A DNA stretch of 64,000 nucleotides from an uncultured Woeseiaceae bacterium (GCA_945788625.1 CALZMQ010000028.1:1-64000), one strand, 5' to 3'; positions 46,201 to 56,134 are shown, numbered from the stretch's first letter. Numbers and translations are program-made. Notes: generated by a model from the letters alone, not told the origin.

Positions 46201-46686
46201 CATGAGGCCGGCGGGCGTGTTCAGCAAGCCGGTCAGGGAGCTGGAGCCGCTTTCGTGAACGATCAGGGGATGACCAGGGTGGAGCTCCGCAAGCAGCTCA
46301 TCCGTCCACGGCATTCGTCGACCGTCCGAAGGATGGCCGACCCAGGCAAACACCGGTGTTCCCTGAGAATCGAAAACAAGTATTGTCGTCATGTTGATGC
46401 CTTGCCAGAACTCGGGACGGAGGTACTCTTCTTCGTACTCGGGGTACGAGCCCCGGACGTACTCGATGGTGTCGTTCCATTCCGAGTACTCGAGATTCAT
46501 TGCCTCGAGCGCATGCAGGTCCGAATTCAGCGCCTGCGTGGCCCGGGACAGCGCCTCCCTCGCCGATCGATGTTCGAATTCCTCGAACGCCGGTAGCACG
46601 GCGGTCCGCAGGGCCACGTAGCCGCCCAGGCAGATACTGAGGCCGAGCACGACGAACAGGGCAAGCGTTTTCTTTCCCAGAGACAT
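43201..46686 (-). CDS. hybrid sensor kinase: CHASE4-HAMP-HisKA-HATPase-three REC-Hpt
   Basis: A 1,161-residue protein. TM1 ~8-28, then a periplasmic CHASE4-type region (NSDLHALEAMNLEYSEWND), TM2 ~275-295 and HAMP. HisKA contains FLARMSHEIRTPMNGVLG. ATP-binding motifs are SNAVKFTEHGEI and YGGTGLGLSIC. Receivers 1-3 have phospho-Asp in LLDMNMPDMDG, VIMDCQMPELDG and LLDCHMPALDG; all three are intact. The C-terminal Hpt has His in LAHSLKGSSGQIG. This is a BarA-like phosphorelay kinase with two extra receivers. No response regulator gene is adjacent, so its output is elsewhere. Convergent with the acyltransferase. Confidence 0.9.
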   Translation of the reverse strand: MSLGKKTLALFVVLGLSICLGGYVALRTAVLPAFEEFEHRSAREALSRATQALNSDLHALEAMNLEYSEWNDTIEYVRGSYPEYEEEYLRPEFWQGINMTTILVFDSQGTPVFAWVGHPSDGRRMPWTDELLAELHPGHPLIVHESGSSSLTGLLNTPAGLMQIASYPVVSSDGTGPAFGTLIAGNFITDERVSNLGQRATVGLALHRIGNDEVEPHVGAALQAIEGSGDRTLVTTNAESVHGYQLLPDIAGAPAVVIETWQPRTISEIGRTVIRTTMIFLAAGSIGFLLAALILLQQLIVSPIKTLTQSILDIRQSGDLEIDVSSHRSDEVGVLANEFSALTASLKKTSDELEAARDEALSMSKAKSEFLARMSHEIRTPMNGVLGMTELLRNTALDDKQEQFAKAVYESAESLLHIINDILDISKIESGRFELDIAPFNLRHMVEECLDLLAEAAHRKDLELVGSIPPDTHVFVEGDALRLRQVLINLVSNAVKFTEHGEISVRVSEQQNNPESVQYRFEVEDSGVGVSPENLEKIFEPFSQEDGSTTRRYGGTGLGLSICNQLLTLMGGEISAECQLGKGCLFWFTVELQKDVTAPRLLQTETLAHKRVLIVDDNATNREALQQQLESWQMQVEAASSGPEALGLLYAGARADTPFELILLDMNMPDMDGLQLTNTIRETDAAKGAPLIMLSSVSGADVDGGRSAVEIDAWLTKPVRQSRLYDALVSHLGRVAMNTDRADEDGDIATASNDTANDNLHILLAEDNQVNQAIAVGMLNELGHETTVVDNGIDAVAAFKEGDFDLVIMDCQMPELDGFEATHEVREWEGKKGLPPTPIVALTANALSGDRERCLDAGMTDYVTKPFTQASLAAVIADNMEAATDTAPSSTSIPRVLIVDDNLINQQVTKAIVDDLGYRTEVASDGDKALLEMQLFDFDLILLDCHMPALDGYSTSREIRRLEEQSSTGQRIPIVALTADLMQSNRQRCLESGMDDYMSKPFNREQMRAVLSRWLPGTGTENSVPEVAIDEDGFSELTETTTLASIDRLALDEIVRLDPSPGKSMVREIVVSYCAVSTRLMLQLRSAVADNDADEIEVLAHSLKGSSGQIGATLLAVLCEQIIKGAINKDLSDARLLCEQAAAEHSAVIVALDKELQNIAA

Positions 46687-46835
46687 ACCAGCGTATCGGC
46701 AGAAAAAGCCCGATATTTAGCGGGGATACGGGATTTTCCACAGCTTTTGTGGTTTGCCGTAATGGCGCTTTGCCGATCACTGCGGGATTATTCGAGTCCC
46801 GATCAACCCAGACACGAATCCGGATGCTCAAGTCT

Positions 46836-49589
46836 ATGAAAAACAAGCACGTATATTCCTTTTCCGATGGCGACGGCCACAATAAGAAACTGCTCGGCGG
46901 CAAAGGCGCCAACCTTTGTGAGATGACCCAAATCGGCATCAACGTTCCGCCCGGTTTCGTCATCACGACGGAAGCCTGCCTCGACTACCTGGAAAAGAAC
47001 GAGCTGCCAAAGACGCTGATGGCGTCAATCAGGGACGAGATCGGCAATCTCGAGGCGGCGACGAAGAAGACCTTCGGCAAGGGCCCCGATCCATTGCTGG
47101 TATCCGTCCGTTCCGGCTCGGCGCTGTCGATGCCCGGAATGATGGACACAATTTTGAATCTGGGCCTCAATGACGAGACCCTTGCGGGGCTCATCGAGCA
47201 GACCGGTGACGAGCGCTTTGCTTATGACGCTTACCGCCGTTTCATCCAGCTGTTCGGCAAAGTAGCGCTCGGTATCGGGGATGAACATTTCGATGAGCAC
47301 TTCGAGGAAGTCAAACAACAGGCGGGCGTCAAGGCCGACGTGGCGCTGGACGCGAGTCACCTGAAAGAGATCAGCGAGAGATTCCTCGCCGTCGTCAATC
47401 GCGAGACCGGCGAAGATTTTCCCCAGGACGTGATGATGCAGCTGCAACTGGCCGTCGAGGCCGTGTTCCGTTCCTGGATGGGCAAACGCGCGGTCGATTA
47501 CCGGCGTGAATTTCATATTACGCCGGATATGGCTAACGGTACCGCGGTGAACATCTGCACGATGGTGTTCGGCAACATGGGCGACGATTGCGCAACCGGC
47601 GTGGGTTTCACGCGCAACCCGGGCACCGGCGACAACGAAATGTTCGGCGAATACCTGACCAACGCCCAGGGTGAAGACGTCGTTGCGGGCATTCGTACAC
47701 CGAAACCGCTGCAGCAAATGGAAACGGAAATGCCCGAGCAGTTCGCGCAACTCGTCGAGTTGCGCAACAAGCTGGAGTCGCATTACCAGGAGGTGCAGGA
47801 CTACGAATTTACCGTGGAGAAAGGAACGCTGTACTGCCTGCAAACTCGCAACGGCAAGATGAACGCAGTTGCGGCGGTCAAGACATCTGTCGAGATGTTC
47901 GCGGAAAAGCTCATTACCCGGGAACAGGCGTTGCTGAGAATCGATCCCGAACTGCTGGAGCAACTGCTTCATCCAAGCCTCGACCCGGAGAGTGCCGTAG
48001 AGCCTATCGCCCTCGGCCTGCCGGCGTCGCCGGGCGCCGCTGCCGGAAAGTGCGTGTTCGATGCGGATCTTGCGGAAAAACTCGGCAATACCGGAGAAAA
48101 CGTCATCCTCGTTCGCGAGGAAACGCGCCCGGAAGACATCCACGGCTTCTTTGCGGCCGAGGGCATACTTACCAGCCGGGGCGGCAAGACGTCGCACGCC
48201 GCGGTGGTTGCGCGGGGCATGGGTAAACCGTGCGTCGCGGGCGCGGAGGGTATCGTCGTCGACGTCGGCCTGCGGTTGGCACACGTCGGCGAGCACATTA
48301 TCCACGAAGGTGACGTCATTACGCTCGACGGCGGCACGGGAATGGTCTACCTGGGTGCGATTCCCACGATCCCGGCGCATTTCTCCGAGGAGCTCAAGAC
48401 ACTGCTCGCCTGGGCGGACGAAACCGCGGACCTGAAGGTGATGGCCAACGCCGATACGCCGGACGCCGCAAAGATAGCCAGCGAGTACGGGGCAATGGGC
48501 ATCGGCTTGTGCCGCACCGAACGCATGTTCAACGCCAGCGACAGGCTGCCCATCGTCATTGACATGATCCTCGCCAACAACAAGGAAGATCGCAAGGCGG
48601 CACTGGACCGGCTGTTGCCGATCCAGCGCGCGGACTTTATCGAGCTGTTCACGGTGATGTCTCCGAATCCCGTGACCGTGCGCTTGCTGGATCCGCCGAT
48701 GCACGAATTCCTGCCGACAGAGCACGACTTGCTGGAGCAGATTGAAACCCTGCGACTGTATCGAAACGTAGTCAGGGGCCGGCAAACGGCGCTGGACACT
48801 TTTTCGACGCCACCGGAATTGCCGAAACCGTTCAGTGAACTCAGTGAGGAACTGGTGAACGATGCGCTGATCAAGAAAGAGCGCATGCTGAAGAAAGTTC
48901 GCGAGTTGCAGGAAGTCAACCCGATGCTGGGTCATCGCGGCGTACGCCTGGGTATTGCCTACCCGGAGATCTACGCGATGCAGATCGAAGCCATCCTTGA
49001 GGCGACGGTAGAGTGTGCCAAAAAAGGCCTGTCAGTGCGCCCGGAAATCATGGTGCCACAGGTCATTACGGCTCAGGAGCTCGCACATGTGAAACGTACC
49101 GTGGAAGAGTTGACGAGCCAACTCGAGAAAGGGTTCGGCAAGGAGCTCCGGTTCAAGTTCGGCACGATGATCGAGACCGTGCGGGCCTGCACGAGGGCCA
49201 CGCATCTCGCGAAGAACGTCGAGTTCTTTTCATTCGGTACCAATGACCTGACGCAGGCGGCTTTCTCGTTCTCACGCGAGGACGCGGAGAACAAGTTCCT
49301 GCCGATGTACAACGATTACGGAATCCTGCAGGACAATCCTTTCGAAGTGCTGGATATCCAGGGCGTCGGTCAGCTGATCGAGATGGCTGTAACGAGGGGC
49401 AGGGGGCAGCGGCCCGACCTCAAGATCGGAATCTGCGGCGAGCAGGGTGGTCATCCGGAGTCCATCCGGTTCTGCCACCACGTCGGGCTGGACTACGTTT
49501 CCTGTTCCGGGCCGCGCGTGCCAATCGCGAGGCTGGCCGCGGCGAACGCGAAGTTGCGTGAGGCGGAGTTCGAGGCGATTCGCCAATAA
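46836..49589 (+). CDS. ppdK: pyruvate, phosphate dikinase
   Basis: About 917 residues from ATG 46836 (MKNKHVYSFSDGDG); other in-frame starts lie at 46824 and 46749. KLLGGKGANLCEMTQIGINV is the N-terminal nucleotide-binding start, and the central GGKTSHAAVVARGMGKPCVAG holds the phosphorylated His. The C-terminal barrel has EIYAMQIEAI, EFFSFGTNDLTQ and the active-site Cys in DYVSCSGPRVPIA. It interconverts pyruvate, ATP and Pi with phosphoenolpyruvate, AMP and PPi. It ends 16 bases before the converging atypical pyruvate kinase gene. Confidence 0.95.
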   Translation: MKNKHVYSFSDGDGHNKKLLGGKGANLCEMTQIGINVPPGFVITTEACLDYLEKNELPKTLMASIRDEIGNLEAATKKTFGKGPDPLLVSVRSGSALSMPGMMDTILNLGLNDETLAGLIEQTGDERFAYDAYRRFIQLFGKVALGIGDEHFDEHFEEVKQQAGVKADVALDASHLKEISERFLAVVNRETGEDFPQDVMMQLQLAVEAVFRSWMGKRAVDYRREFHITPDMANGTAVNICTMVFGNMGDDCATGVGFTRNPGTGDNEMFGEYLTNAQGEDVVAGIRTPKPLQQMETEMPEQFAQLVELRNKLESHYQEVQDYEFTVEKGTLYCLQTRNGKMNAVAAVKTSVEMFAEKLITREQALLRIDPELLEQLLHPSLDPESAVEPIALGLPASPGAAAGKCVFDADLAEKLGNTGENVILVREETRPEDIHGFFAAEGILTSRGGKTSHAAVVARGMGKPCVAGAEGIVVDVGLRLAHVGEHIIHEGDVITLDGGTGMVYLGAIPTIPAHFSEELKTLLAWADETADLKVMANADTPDAAKIASEYGAMGIGLCRTERMFNASDRLPIVIDMILANNKEDRKAALDRLLPIQRADFIELFTVMSPNPVTVRLLDPPMHEFLPTEHDLLEQIETLRLYRNVVRGRQTALDTFSTPPELPKPFSELSEELVNDALIKKERMLKKVRELQEVNPMLGHRGVRLGIAYPEIYAMQIEAILEATVECAKKGLSVRPEIMVPQVITAQELAHVKRTVEELTSQLEKGFGKELRFKFGTMIETVRACTRATHLAKNVEFFSFGTNDLTQAAFSFSREDAENKFLPMYNDYGILQDNPFEVLDIQGVGQLIEMAVTRGRGQRPDLKIGICGEQGGHPESIRFCHHVGLDYVSCSGPRVPIARLAAANAKLREAEFEAIRQ

Positions 49590-49605
49590 AAACGCTGGCT
49601 TCGAG

Positions 49606-51447
49606 TCAGGTGCAATACTCGCGCAGCTTGAGTTTTCGCATGCGGGCGGTTTTCTTGAACTGATGCCCCTGCATGCGACGAAGGATGTTGTCGAGCATAC
49701 GAATCGCGGCCAGTATGTGCGGCCCCTTGTTGAGCATGACGCAGTCAGCTCTTTGTGACATTGCCGCGTCACTGATTTCGGCGCGCGACGGCTGGCCTTT
49801 CTTCGCTTTTTGTTCCAGGACCTGAGTGCCCCACATGACCGGCATATGCGCCGCCTCGCAGAACCAGAGTATCTCCTCCTGCAGTTCCGCGAGCCGCTCC
49901 CAACCGCATTCGACGGCAAGGTCGCCCCTGGCGATCATGACGGCAGCCGGGTAGCTCCGCATCGCCGTCAGCAGCAACCTGGGAAGGTTCCTGAACGCCT
50001 GCTTTGTCTCTATCTTGATTACGATGCCGGGCGGCCTTGCGCCGTCTTTCTTCAGTGCTTCCTGAAGCGCGACAACGTCCGATGGCGTGCGGACGAAGGA
50101 CAGTCCTACGGCATCGGCGTGCTGCAATACGAAGCCGAGATTGGTCATGTCGGTCGCGGTCAGCCCCGGAAGACGAATATCGCTGTTCGGGAAATTGATG
50201 CCGCGATTGCCGCGTAGCCGGCTGCCGGTCGGCTTGGCCTTGGTGATTTCGACCTCGAGCCGATCTGTGTCCACCGTCCGGACCACGCCCATGATCTTGC
50301 CGTCGTTCAGCGAGATCGAATCGCCGGTGACGACGAACCCGAAAACTTCCGGTTGCTGACAGGAAATATGTGCTGGCCGAGTGACGTTCCCGTCGGCGTC
50401 TTCGCGCGCCGGCGCGCCCGGGATGCTCTCCTTGTGCAATACCAGGGTATCGCCAGTGCGCAACAAAATCGGTTGCTCGATGGGTGGCAATTCGCCGACG
50501 CTGAAGACAGCCTCTTCATCGGCCGTTTCGCGTACCAGTTGCAATTGCGTGCCTGTGGCGATGTATGCGCCCTGCCGGGTCTCGACGACGAGGCCCTTGT
50601 CGTCCTTGCGTACGACTGTCAGGCGACGGCCCTTGCCGCGGGTATCCACGAAACGAAACTCGTCGCCTTCGTACGCGCTTACGACACATTGACGCGGCAC
50701 CGGGAGTACAGCCGCCTTCGTGCCGCGCCGCGGGACGTCATCCGGAATCAGGCGGATTCGCCGTCCTGTAACGACCTGGCCCAACGGGTCGCGCCGGGGT
50801 CGAATATGCAGCACCCTCGGTCCGGCTCGCAGCTCGCCGGTTCTGAGCTTCGGACCGGCAAGGTCCATGATCACCCGGCATTCCTTGCCGGCCTCGGCAC
50901 CGGCCGCCCGAACGTTGGCAACCATCGCCTCCCAGGCCGCGGCGTTGTCGTGCGCGCAGTTGATTCTCGCGACATTCATCCCGGCTGCTACCAGGTCGCG
51001 CACGAAGACCGGATTCTGCGCGGCTTCGGTCGGCAAGGTCACCATGATGCTCACGTCACGCCCGGTCGGATGCTCGCCCAGGATCGCTTTCTTGTGAGCG
51101 TCGGCCTGGGGATTCCTGAGGCGCATCGCGTCGCGTTGCATGGCCGACAGGTTGCTCGCGTCGCTTGAAATCCTTTGCAGCGCCAGCATCACTGCCCGCA
51201 CCGACGCCATTACGTTGCGCTCGGCCCGCCCGAGCGAGGACAGGCCCAGCGCGGCCAGGTCTTCCTGCAGTGTGCTGATGTCAAACTGCCGCAGCGCAAG
51301 GTAGTGCACGAGATTTTTTGCGCTTTCGCGGAATTCTGCGTGCACGGCGGCAAGCTCTGCGGAGTATTCGGCTTCAAGCTCCGCGGCACGCTTGATTATC
51401 GCCTCCAGTTGATCGGCAAGCTGTCGGGTGTCGATCTTCCTGCCCAC
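49606..51447 (-). CDS. atypical pyruvate kinase with N-terminal extension
   Basis: A 613-residue protein (pyruvate kinases are usually ~470). The first 125 residues are a helical extension with no known domain. From ~130: SIMVTLPTEAAQ, MNVARINCAHD, MDLAGPKLRTG, then a widened B domain of ~200 residues, KIETKQAFRNL, MIARGDLAVECGWERLAEL and TQVLEQKAKKGQPSRAEISDA. The catalytic Lys, Arg and metal-site residues of the family are visible. No normal C-terminal allosteric domain is seen. Presumably converts PEP to pyruvate. The GTG start is preceded by AGGAG. A related non-kinase role cannot be ruled out. Confidence 0.82.
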   Translation of the reverse strand: MGRKIDTRQLADQLEAIIKRAAELEAEYSAELAAVHAEFRESAKNLVHYLALRQFDISTLQEDLAALGLSSLGRAERNVMASVRAVMLALQRISSDASNLSAMQRDAMRLRNPQADAHKKAILGEHPTGRDVSIMVTLPTEAAQNPVFVRDLVAAGMNVARINCAHDNAAAWEAMVANVRAAGAEAGKECRVIMDLAGPKLRTGELRAGPRVLHIRPRRDPLGQVVTGRRIRLIPDDVPRRGTKAAVLPVPRQCVVSAYEGDEFRFVDTRGKGRRLTVVRKDDKGLVVETRQGAYIATGTQLQLVRETADEEAVFSVGELPPIEQPILLRTGDTLVLHKESIPGAPAREDADGNVTRPAHISCQQPEVFGFVVTGDSISLNDGKIMGVVRTVDTDRLEVEITKAKPTGSRLRGNRGINFPNSDIRLPGLTATDMTNLGFVLQHADAVGLSFVRTPSDVVALQEALKKDGARPPGIVIKIETKQAFRNLPRLLLTAMRSYPAAVMIARGDLAVECGWERLAELQEEILWFCEAAHMPVMWGTQVLEQKAKKGQPSRAEISDAAMSQRADCVMLNKGPHILAAIRMLDNILRRMQGHQFKKTARMRKLKLREYCT

Positions 51448-51460
51448 GAATCGTCTCCTG

Positions 51461-51479
51461 ATGCCTTCTTGTAAGGCAT
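51461..51479. promoter_or_regulatory. leader hairpin before the pyruvate kinase gene
   Basis: ATGCCTT, loop CTTGT, AAGGCAT pairs perfectly. In the minus-strand transcript it ends just before the AGGAG ribosome site, where it could affect translation. On the plus strand it is followed by TTTT but no gene points into it. Confidence 0.3.
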
Positions 51480-51509
51480 TTTCGGGGTTCGCGCAGTTAT
51501 GGATTCCAC

Positions 51510-53939
51510 CTATTCGTAGCGCAGCGCCAGGACGGGGTTCGAGCGTGCGATGCGAACTGCGTGCCCGGCCACCGTTCCCCAGGCCAGCAAGACGGCGATA
51601 GCGCCTGCAACCAGCAATATCGGGATCGGCGCTTCAATACGGTCCGCGAAGAAATCCAGGTAATTTTTGGAAGCGAAATAGGCTCCCGGCAGCGCCACCG
51701 CCAGGGCCCACAGCACCGGTGTCGAAAACTGCCAGACCAGGAGCCGCGCGATTTGCAGGGAACTCGCCCCGAGCACCTTCCGTACACCGATTTCCTTGGT
51801 CCGTTGTGTCGCCATGAACGCGGCGAGACCGAAAAGACCTATCAATGCGAGCGACAGCGCGATCGCCGCGAAAAATACCAGCGCCAGGTTCATATACTTC
51901 AGCACGTTGTAGACGTCGTCGAAAACCTCGTCGAGGAAGCGACCCTGCATCGGGTAGTCGGGAACTACACGATTCCAGGTGTCCTCGATGCTCTCGACCG
52001 TATTCATGATGTTGCCGCCGGTGATCCGGATCGAGCCAATGCGCAGTGTTTCCGGCCCGTACTGGTACATCCAGGGTTTTTCTTCGTTGAACAGGCCGAT
52101 GAAATTCTGCGTCGGTACGACGCCCACGACGATGTACTCCCGCATCGCCTCTTCCTCGTCGTCCACGCGGAAGAAGCGCGTGTTGAGTGCCTCAGCGGGT
52201 GTGTCGATGCCGAGTTTTTCAAGCGCAAGTTCGTTGATAAGTACGTTGACGGTCTCGGATTCCTCGGTCAGTTCGTCGTTCGCGATGTCTTTGCTGAGGT
52301 TCCTGCCCTGTACGAGCGGAATGTCATAGGTCTCGAGAAAGTCGGGCGACATCCGCAGGACGTGCAGACTGAATTTGCCCGCGTCGTCTCCGGGCAGCAG
52401 GCTGACGTTCCTCTGGCGGTTGTTCTGCTCGTAGGGAACCTGCGACGAATACGCAACACTGGCCACGTTGGGCAGTGCTTCCAGTTCGTTCTTCAGGGTG
52501 TCCAGCCGGTCCGAGATGCCTTCGATCTGCAGTCGATCGATGGCGTAGATCTCGTCGCGAGGGAATTCGTAGCTCGATGCCTGTACACGCTGGTTTTGCA
52601 TGTAGACGATCGTAACTATCGCCAGCATGAACGCGGATATGGCGAATTGGGCGCCGATCATGAACGAGCGGACTTTCGATCCCTTGCGGCCCTTTCTCGC
52701 AATATCCCTGAGCGCATCGATCGGGCTGGTCCGGGTTATCAGCCACGCAGGATAAAGTCCTGCGCATATGCCGACCAGGACCGTGGTCATCGCCAGCCAT
52801 GGCATCGTCGTGACGTAATCCAGCGCAAGGCTCTTGCTGGTCGCGTTATTGAACAGTGGGATGACGATCTCGAGCAGGGCGATGGCGACGACCATTGCAA
52901 TGGCCGCGATGACCAGGCTTTCGATCAGGAATTGCACCAGCAATTGCGTCTGGCTGGCGCCCATCGTCTTGCGCATCCCGACTTCACGGCTGCGGCCTAA
53001 TGACTGTGCGGTGGCAAGGTTGGTGTAATTCACGCACGCAACGACCAGGACCATGAAGCTCAGCAGCGCGATGACCGAGATCACGGGCAAGCCGATCATG
53101 TCCCAGATTGCCACGTTTGCATACACGAGCGGATTTGCCGTAATGCCGGATATCACTTCTTTCTGTTCGTCCGGAACGTGCCGTTCGAACAGGCTGTCCA
53201 TTTGTGCCTGCAGCCAGGCGCCGTCGAGCGTCTCGGGAAGCATGACGTAGGTCATATCGCCGATCGAGAGATTGTTCCAGTTGCCTGCCAGGTCCCAGTC
53301 CCGCATGCGATTCAGGCCGGCGATCGGTGCGACAATCTCGAACGGGGAGTCAACGATGACCAGCGAATTGAAATGTGAATTGAGCGGTACGTCCTGGACG
53401 ACCGCGGACACGTAGTAGTCGAACTCGTTGTCGAACGTGACCACCTGTCCCAGTACGTCCGTCTTGCCGAAGTACTTGATCGCGACCGACTCGGTGATCA
53501 GCAGGCCGGAAGGATCGTCCAGCGCCGTGGCATCGCCGAACAGGTATTTAAAATTGAAGATCTCGAGGAATGCGGGATCCGCAAAGCGCACACCCTCGTA
53601 AAAACTCTCTGCTCCCATAGTCAGCAGGTACTCGTTATTGACCGTGCGCGCCACGGCTTCGACGTCCTGCTGTTCGGCTTCGACGATCGGGCCCACGGTC
53701 GTGAAGACCGAATTCATTTTCTCGACGCCGACGTTGAGATCGGGCGCCGCTATGGCGCCGATCGTGTAGATGCGAGGCGTATTCTCGAAAAACAGGTCGT
53801 GCGACATTTCATAGTCGATCAGCAGGCCGCCGAACAAGTAGATCGTGAGGCCGATCGCCAGGCCCGAGATGTTGATTGCCGCGAATACCTTGTTTTTGCG
53901 GAGGTTTCGCAGTGCGATTTTTACATGGTTCCAGAACAT
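51510..53939 (-). CDS. MacB/FtsX-type ABC transporter permease
   Basis: An 809-residue permease with two MacB/FtsX cores. TM1 lies at ~22-40 (AAINISGLAIGLTIYLFGGL), followed by a large periplasmic domain and three central segments with GRSREVGMRKTMGAS. The second half repeats the core with RTKEIGVRKVLGASSLQIARL near the C-terminus, giving eight segments in total. The two EVGMRK/EIGVRK elements are coupling helices. Such permeases drive mechanotransmission or efflux of lipoproteins, peptides or antibiotics. It is the last gene of an operon with an ATPase and an adaptor. Confidence 0.9.
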   Translation of the reverse strand: MFWNHVKIALRNLRKNKVFAAINISGLAIGLTIYLFGGLLIDYEMSHDLFFENTPRIYTIGAIAAPDLNVGVEKMNSVFTTVGPIVEAEQQDVEAVARTVNNEYLLTMGAESFYEGVRFADPAFLEIFNFKYLFGDATALDDPSGLLITESVAIKYFGKTDVLGQVVTFDNEFDYYVSAVVQDVPLNSHFNSLVIVDSPFEIVAPIAGLNRMRDWDLAGNWNNLSIGDMTYVMLPETLDGAWLQAQMDSLFERHVPDEQKEVISGITANPLVYANVAIWDMIGLPVISVIALLSFMVLVVACVNYTNLATAQSLGRSREVGMRKTMGASQTQLLVQFLIESLVIAAIAMVVAIALLEIVIPLFNNATSKSLALDYVTTMPWLAMTTVLVGICAGLYPAWLITRTSPIDALRDIARKGRKGSKVRSFMIGAQFAISAFMLAIVTIVYMQNQRVQASSYEFPRDEIYAIDRLQIEGISDRLDTLKNELEALPNVASVAYSSQVPYEQNNRQRNVSLLPGDDAGKFSLHVLRMSPDFLETYDIPLVQGRNLSKDIANDELTEESETVNVLINELALEKLGIDTPAEALNTRFFRVDDEEEAMREYIVVGVVPTQNFIGLFNEEKPWMYQYGPETLRIGSIRITGGNIMNTVESIEDTWNRVVPDYPMQGRFLDEVFDDVYNVLKYMNLALVFFAAIALSLALIGLFGLAAFMATQRTKEIGVRKVLGASSLQIARLLVWQFSTPVLWALAVALPGAYFASKNYLDFFADRIEAPIPILLVAGAIAVLLAWGTVAGHAVRIARSNPVLALRYE

Positions 53940-53970
53940 TGGATTTCCCCGATGGAGATCCGCGCACAGC

Positions 53971-54651
<681 letters not shown>

Positions 54652-54701
54652 TTCGAAAATCCTCTGTTTCAAGTCGAATAAGCAGGGCCACCCGGTGCGG
54701 G

Positions 54702-56021
54702 TTACTCGCCATCCAGCGTGAGTCGGTCCATGCCGGTGTAGCTGGTATAGGGTGATGTAATGACTTTCTCGCCCGGCTCGAGACCGTCGAGAACTTCGAT
54801 GAAGTTGGTGTTGCGGCGGCCCAGCCGTACCGTGCGCTTGACGGCTTCGCTGCCGTTGGGAGAAACGACGAAAACCCAGTTGCCGCCGGTCTCCTGGTAG
54901 AAGGACCCGTTCGGAATCAGGATTGCGTCCGAGTTGTCGCCGAGAGTGAGTCGCACCTGCATGGTCTGCCCGCGGCGCAGGCCGGTCGGTTCATCTTCGA
55001 GGATCATGTCGACCTCGAACTGGCCTTCTTTCACCTGTGGATAGATTTTAGAGATGCGCAGATCAATGTCTCGGCCATTGTGTTCGGCGACTGCGGCCTG
55101 TTGCAGGTCGACCCGGCCGAGATAGAACTCGTCGATCCGTACGTTGAGTTTGTAGCCGTCCGGGTCGTCGATTTGCCCAAGACGGCCGCCGCGCACGATC
55201 GACTGCCCGATTTCGATGTTGAAGCCGGAGAGCTTGCCCGGCAGCGGCGCACGTACGCTGAGGTCCTCGATGTTCTTGCGCGCAAAACCGAGTCCCGCCT
55301 GCAGCTGGTCACCCGCTTCTCGCAGCTGTTTCAGTTGCTGTGCCTGCATGCGGGTATCGGTAGCCTGGCTTTCGAGCGTCACTTCGCGACGATTGCGGGA
55401 ATAGGTCAGTTCGTCTTCGAGCTCGTCGAGTGTCGACTGCGAAGCGAGATTTCTCGCAACGAGATCCTGTTGCCGCCCGATGGCGCGCGTGAGCCGTGTG
55501 ATCTGGTAGTCGATTTCCACGAGGTTGCGCTTGTGCGCCAGCCGGTTCTGCTCGAGCTGCAATTCGATAGTGCGCATATTGTTGAGTTGCTCGGTGACGG
55601 CGGCCTCGCGACCGAGCACCTCGAGTTGCAGGTTCGTATTCGACAGCACGGCGATGAGGTCGCCTGCTTCGACGACGGCGCCGTCCTCGACGAGTATCTC
55701 TTCGACGCGCCCCCCCTCGATGGCGTCGAGATACACCGTGCTGCGCGGCACCAGGCGCCCGCGTAACGGAATGAAGTCCTCGAAGGTACCGACGGTCACG
55801 GTCGATACGGCAATGCGTTCGGAATTGATGCTCAGGCTGCGGCCGCTCAACAGCATATCGATGAGCCACCAGGTGAAGGCGGCGGCGACGATGCCGGCGG
55901 CGACGTAAGCCAGCATACGGCCGGGCGAGGTCTTCTTCTCGACCTTGCGATCCATGCTCTCGCCGGAAATGCCCATGCCGGGGGGATAGCTGCGCTCCCG
56001 GATCTTCCTGATCTTGTCCAC
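54702..56021 (-). CDS. periplasmic adaptor (HlyD/MacA-like) of the efflux operon
   Basis: About 439 residues. One membrane anchor (MLAYVAAGIVAAAFTWWLI) is followed by a biotinyl-lipoyl half (DAIEGGRVEEILVEDGAVVEA), a coiled-coil hairpin (~120-230) and a second lipoyl half (SVRAPLPGKLSGFNIEIGQSI), then beta-barrel domains. MacA-like adaptors connect permease and outer-membrane channel. The start is uncertain: GTG 56021 (GAGG 13 bases upstream) is preferred because the sigma-54 promoter predicts a transcript start near 56058, leaving no leader for ATG 56048; ATG 55955 is another option. Confidence 0.88.
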   Translation of the reverse strand: MDKIRKIRERSYPPGMGISGESMDRKVEKKTSPGRMLAYVAAGIVAAAFTWWLIDMLLSGRSLSINSERIAVSTVTVGTFEDFIPLRGRLVPRSTVYLDAIEGGRVEEILVEDGAVVEAGDLIAVLSNTNLQLEVLGREAAVTEQLNNMRTIELQLEQNRLAHKRNLVEIDYQITRLTRAIGRQQDLVARNLASQSTLDELEDELTYSRNRREVTLESQATDTRMQAQQLKQLREAGDQLQAGLGFARKNIEDLSVRAPLPGKLSGFNIEIGQSIVRGGRLGQIDDPDGYKLNVRIDEFYLGRVDLQQAAVAEHNGRDIDLRISKIYPQVKEGQFEVDMILEDEPTGLRRGQTMQVRLTLGDNSDAILIPNGSFYQETGGNWVFVVSPNGSEAVKRTVRLGRRNTNFIEVLDGLEPGEKVITSPYTSYTGMDRLTLDGE

Positions 56022-56068
56022 GATGTGTCGTTGTCCTCGCGCCCGCATCCTGTGCCTACACTGGATAT

Positions 56069-56084
56069 AGCAATTAACGTGCCA
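56069..56084 (-). promoter_or_regulatory. sigma-54 (-24/-12) promoter of the efflux operon
   Basis: Read on the minus strand: TGGCACG-TTAA-TTGCT, a complete match to the consensus TGGCACG-N4-TTGCW with the exact N4 spacing. It lies upstream of the adaptor gene and predicts a start near 56058. The divergent neighbour is an NtrC-family activator, as needed for such a promoter. Confidence 0.85.
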
Positions 56085-56134
56085 TTTATAAGTTATTGTT
56101 TTTATTAGTGCCGGATCGGGCCGTCTGCTGAAAA

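Noticed and set aside
43201..46686. Possible frameshift or gene fusion because of three receiver domains
   Set aside because: The reading frame is continuous and all receivers keep their phospho-Asp; such hybrid kinases occur naturally.
47025..48935. 636-codon open frame on the strand opposite ppdK
   Set aside because: Shadow of high-GC codon structure; no motif, ribosome site or family, and ppdK in the other strand is unambiguous.
51561..53000. 479-codon frame opposite the MacB-like permease
   Set aside because: Same cause; rich in Arg and Gln without domain features.
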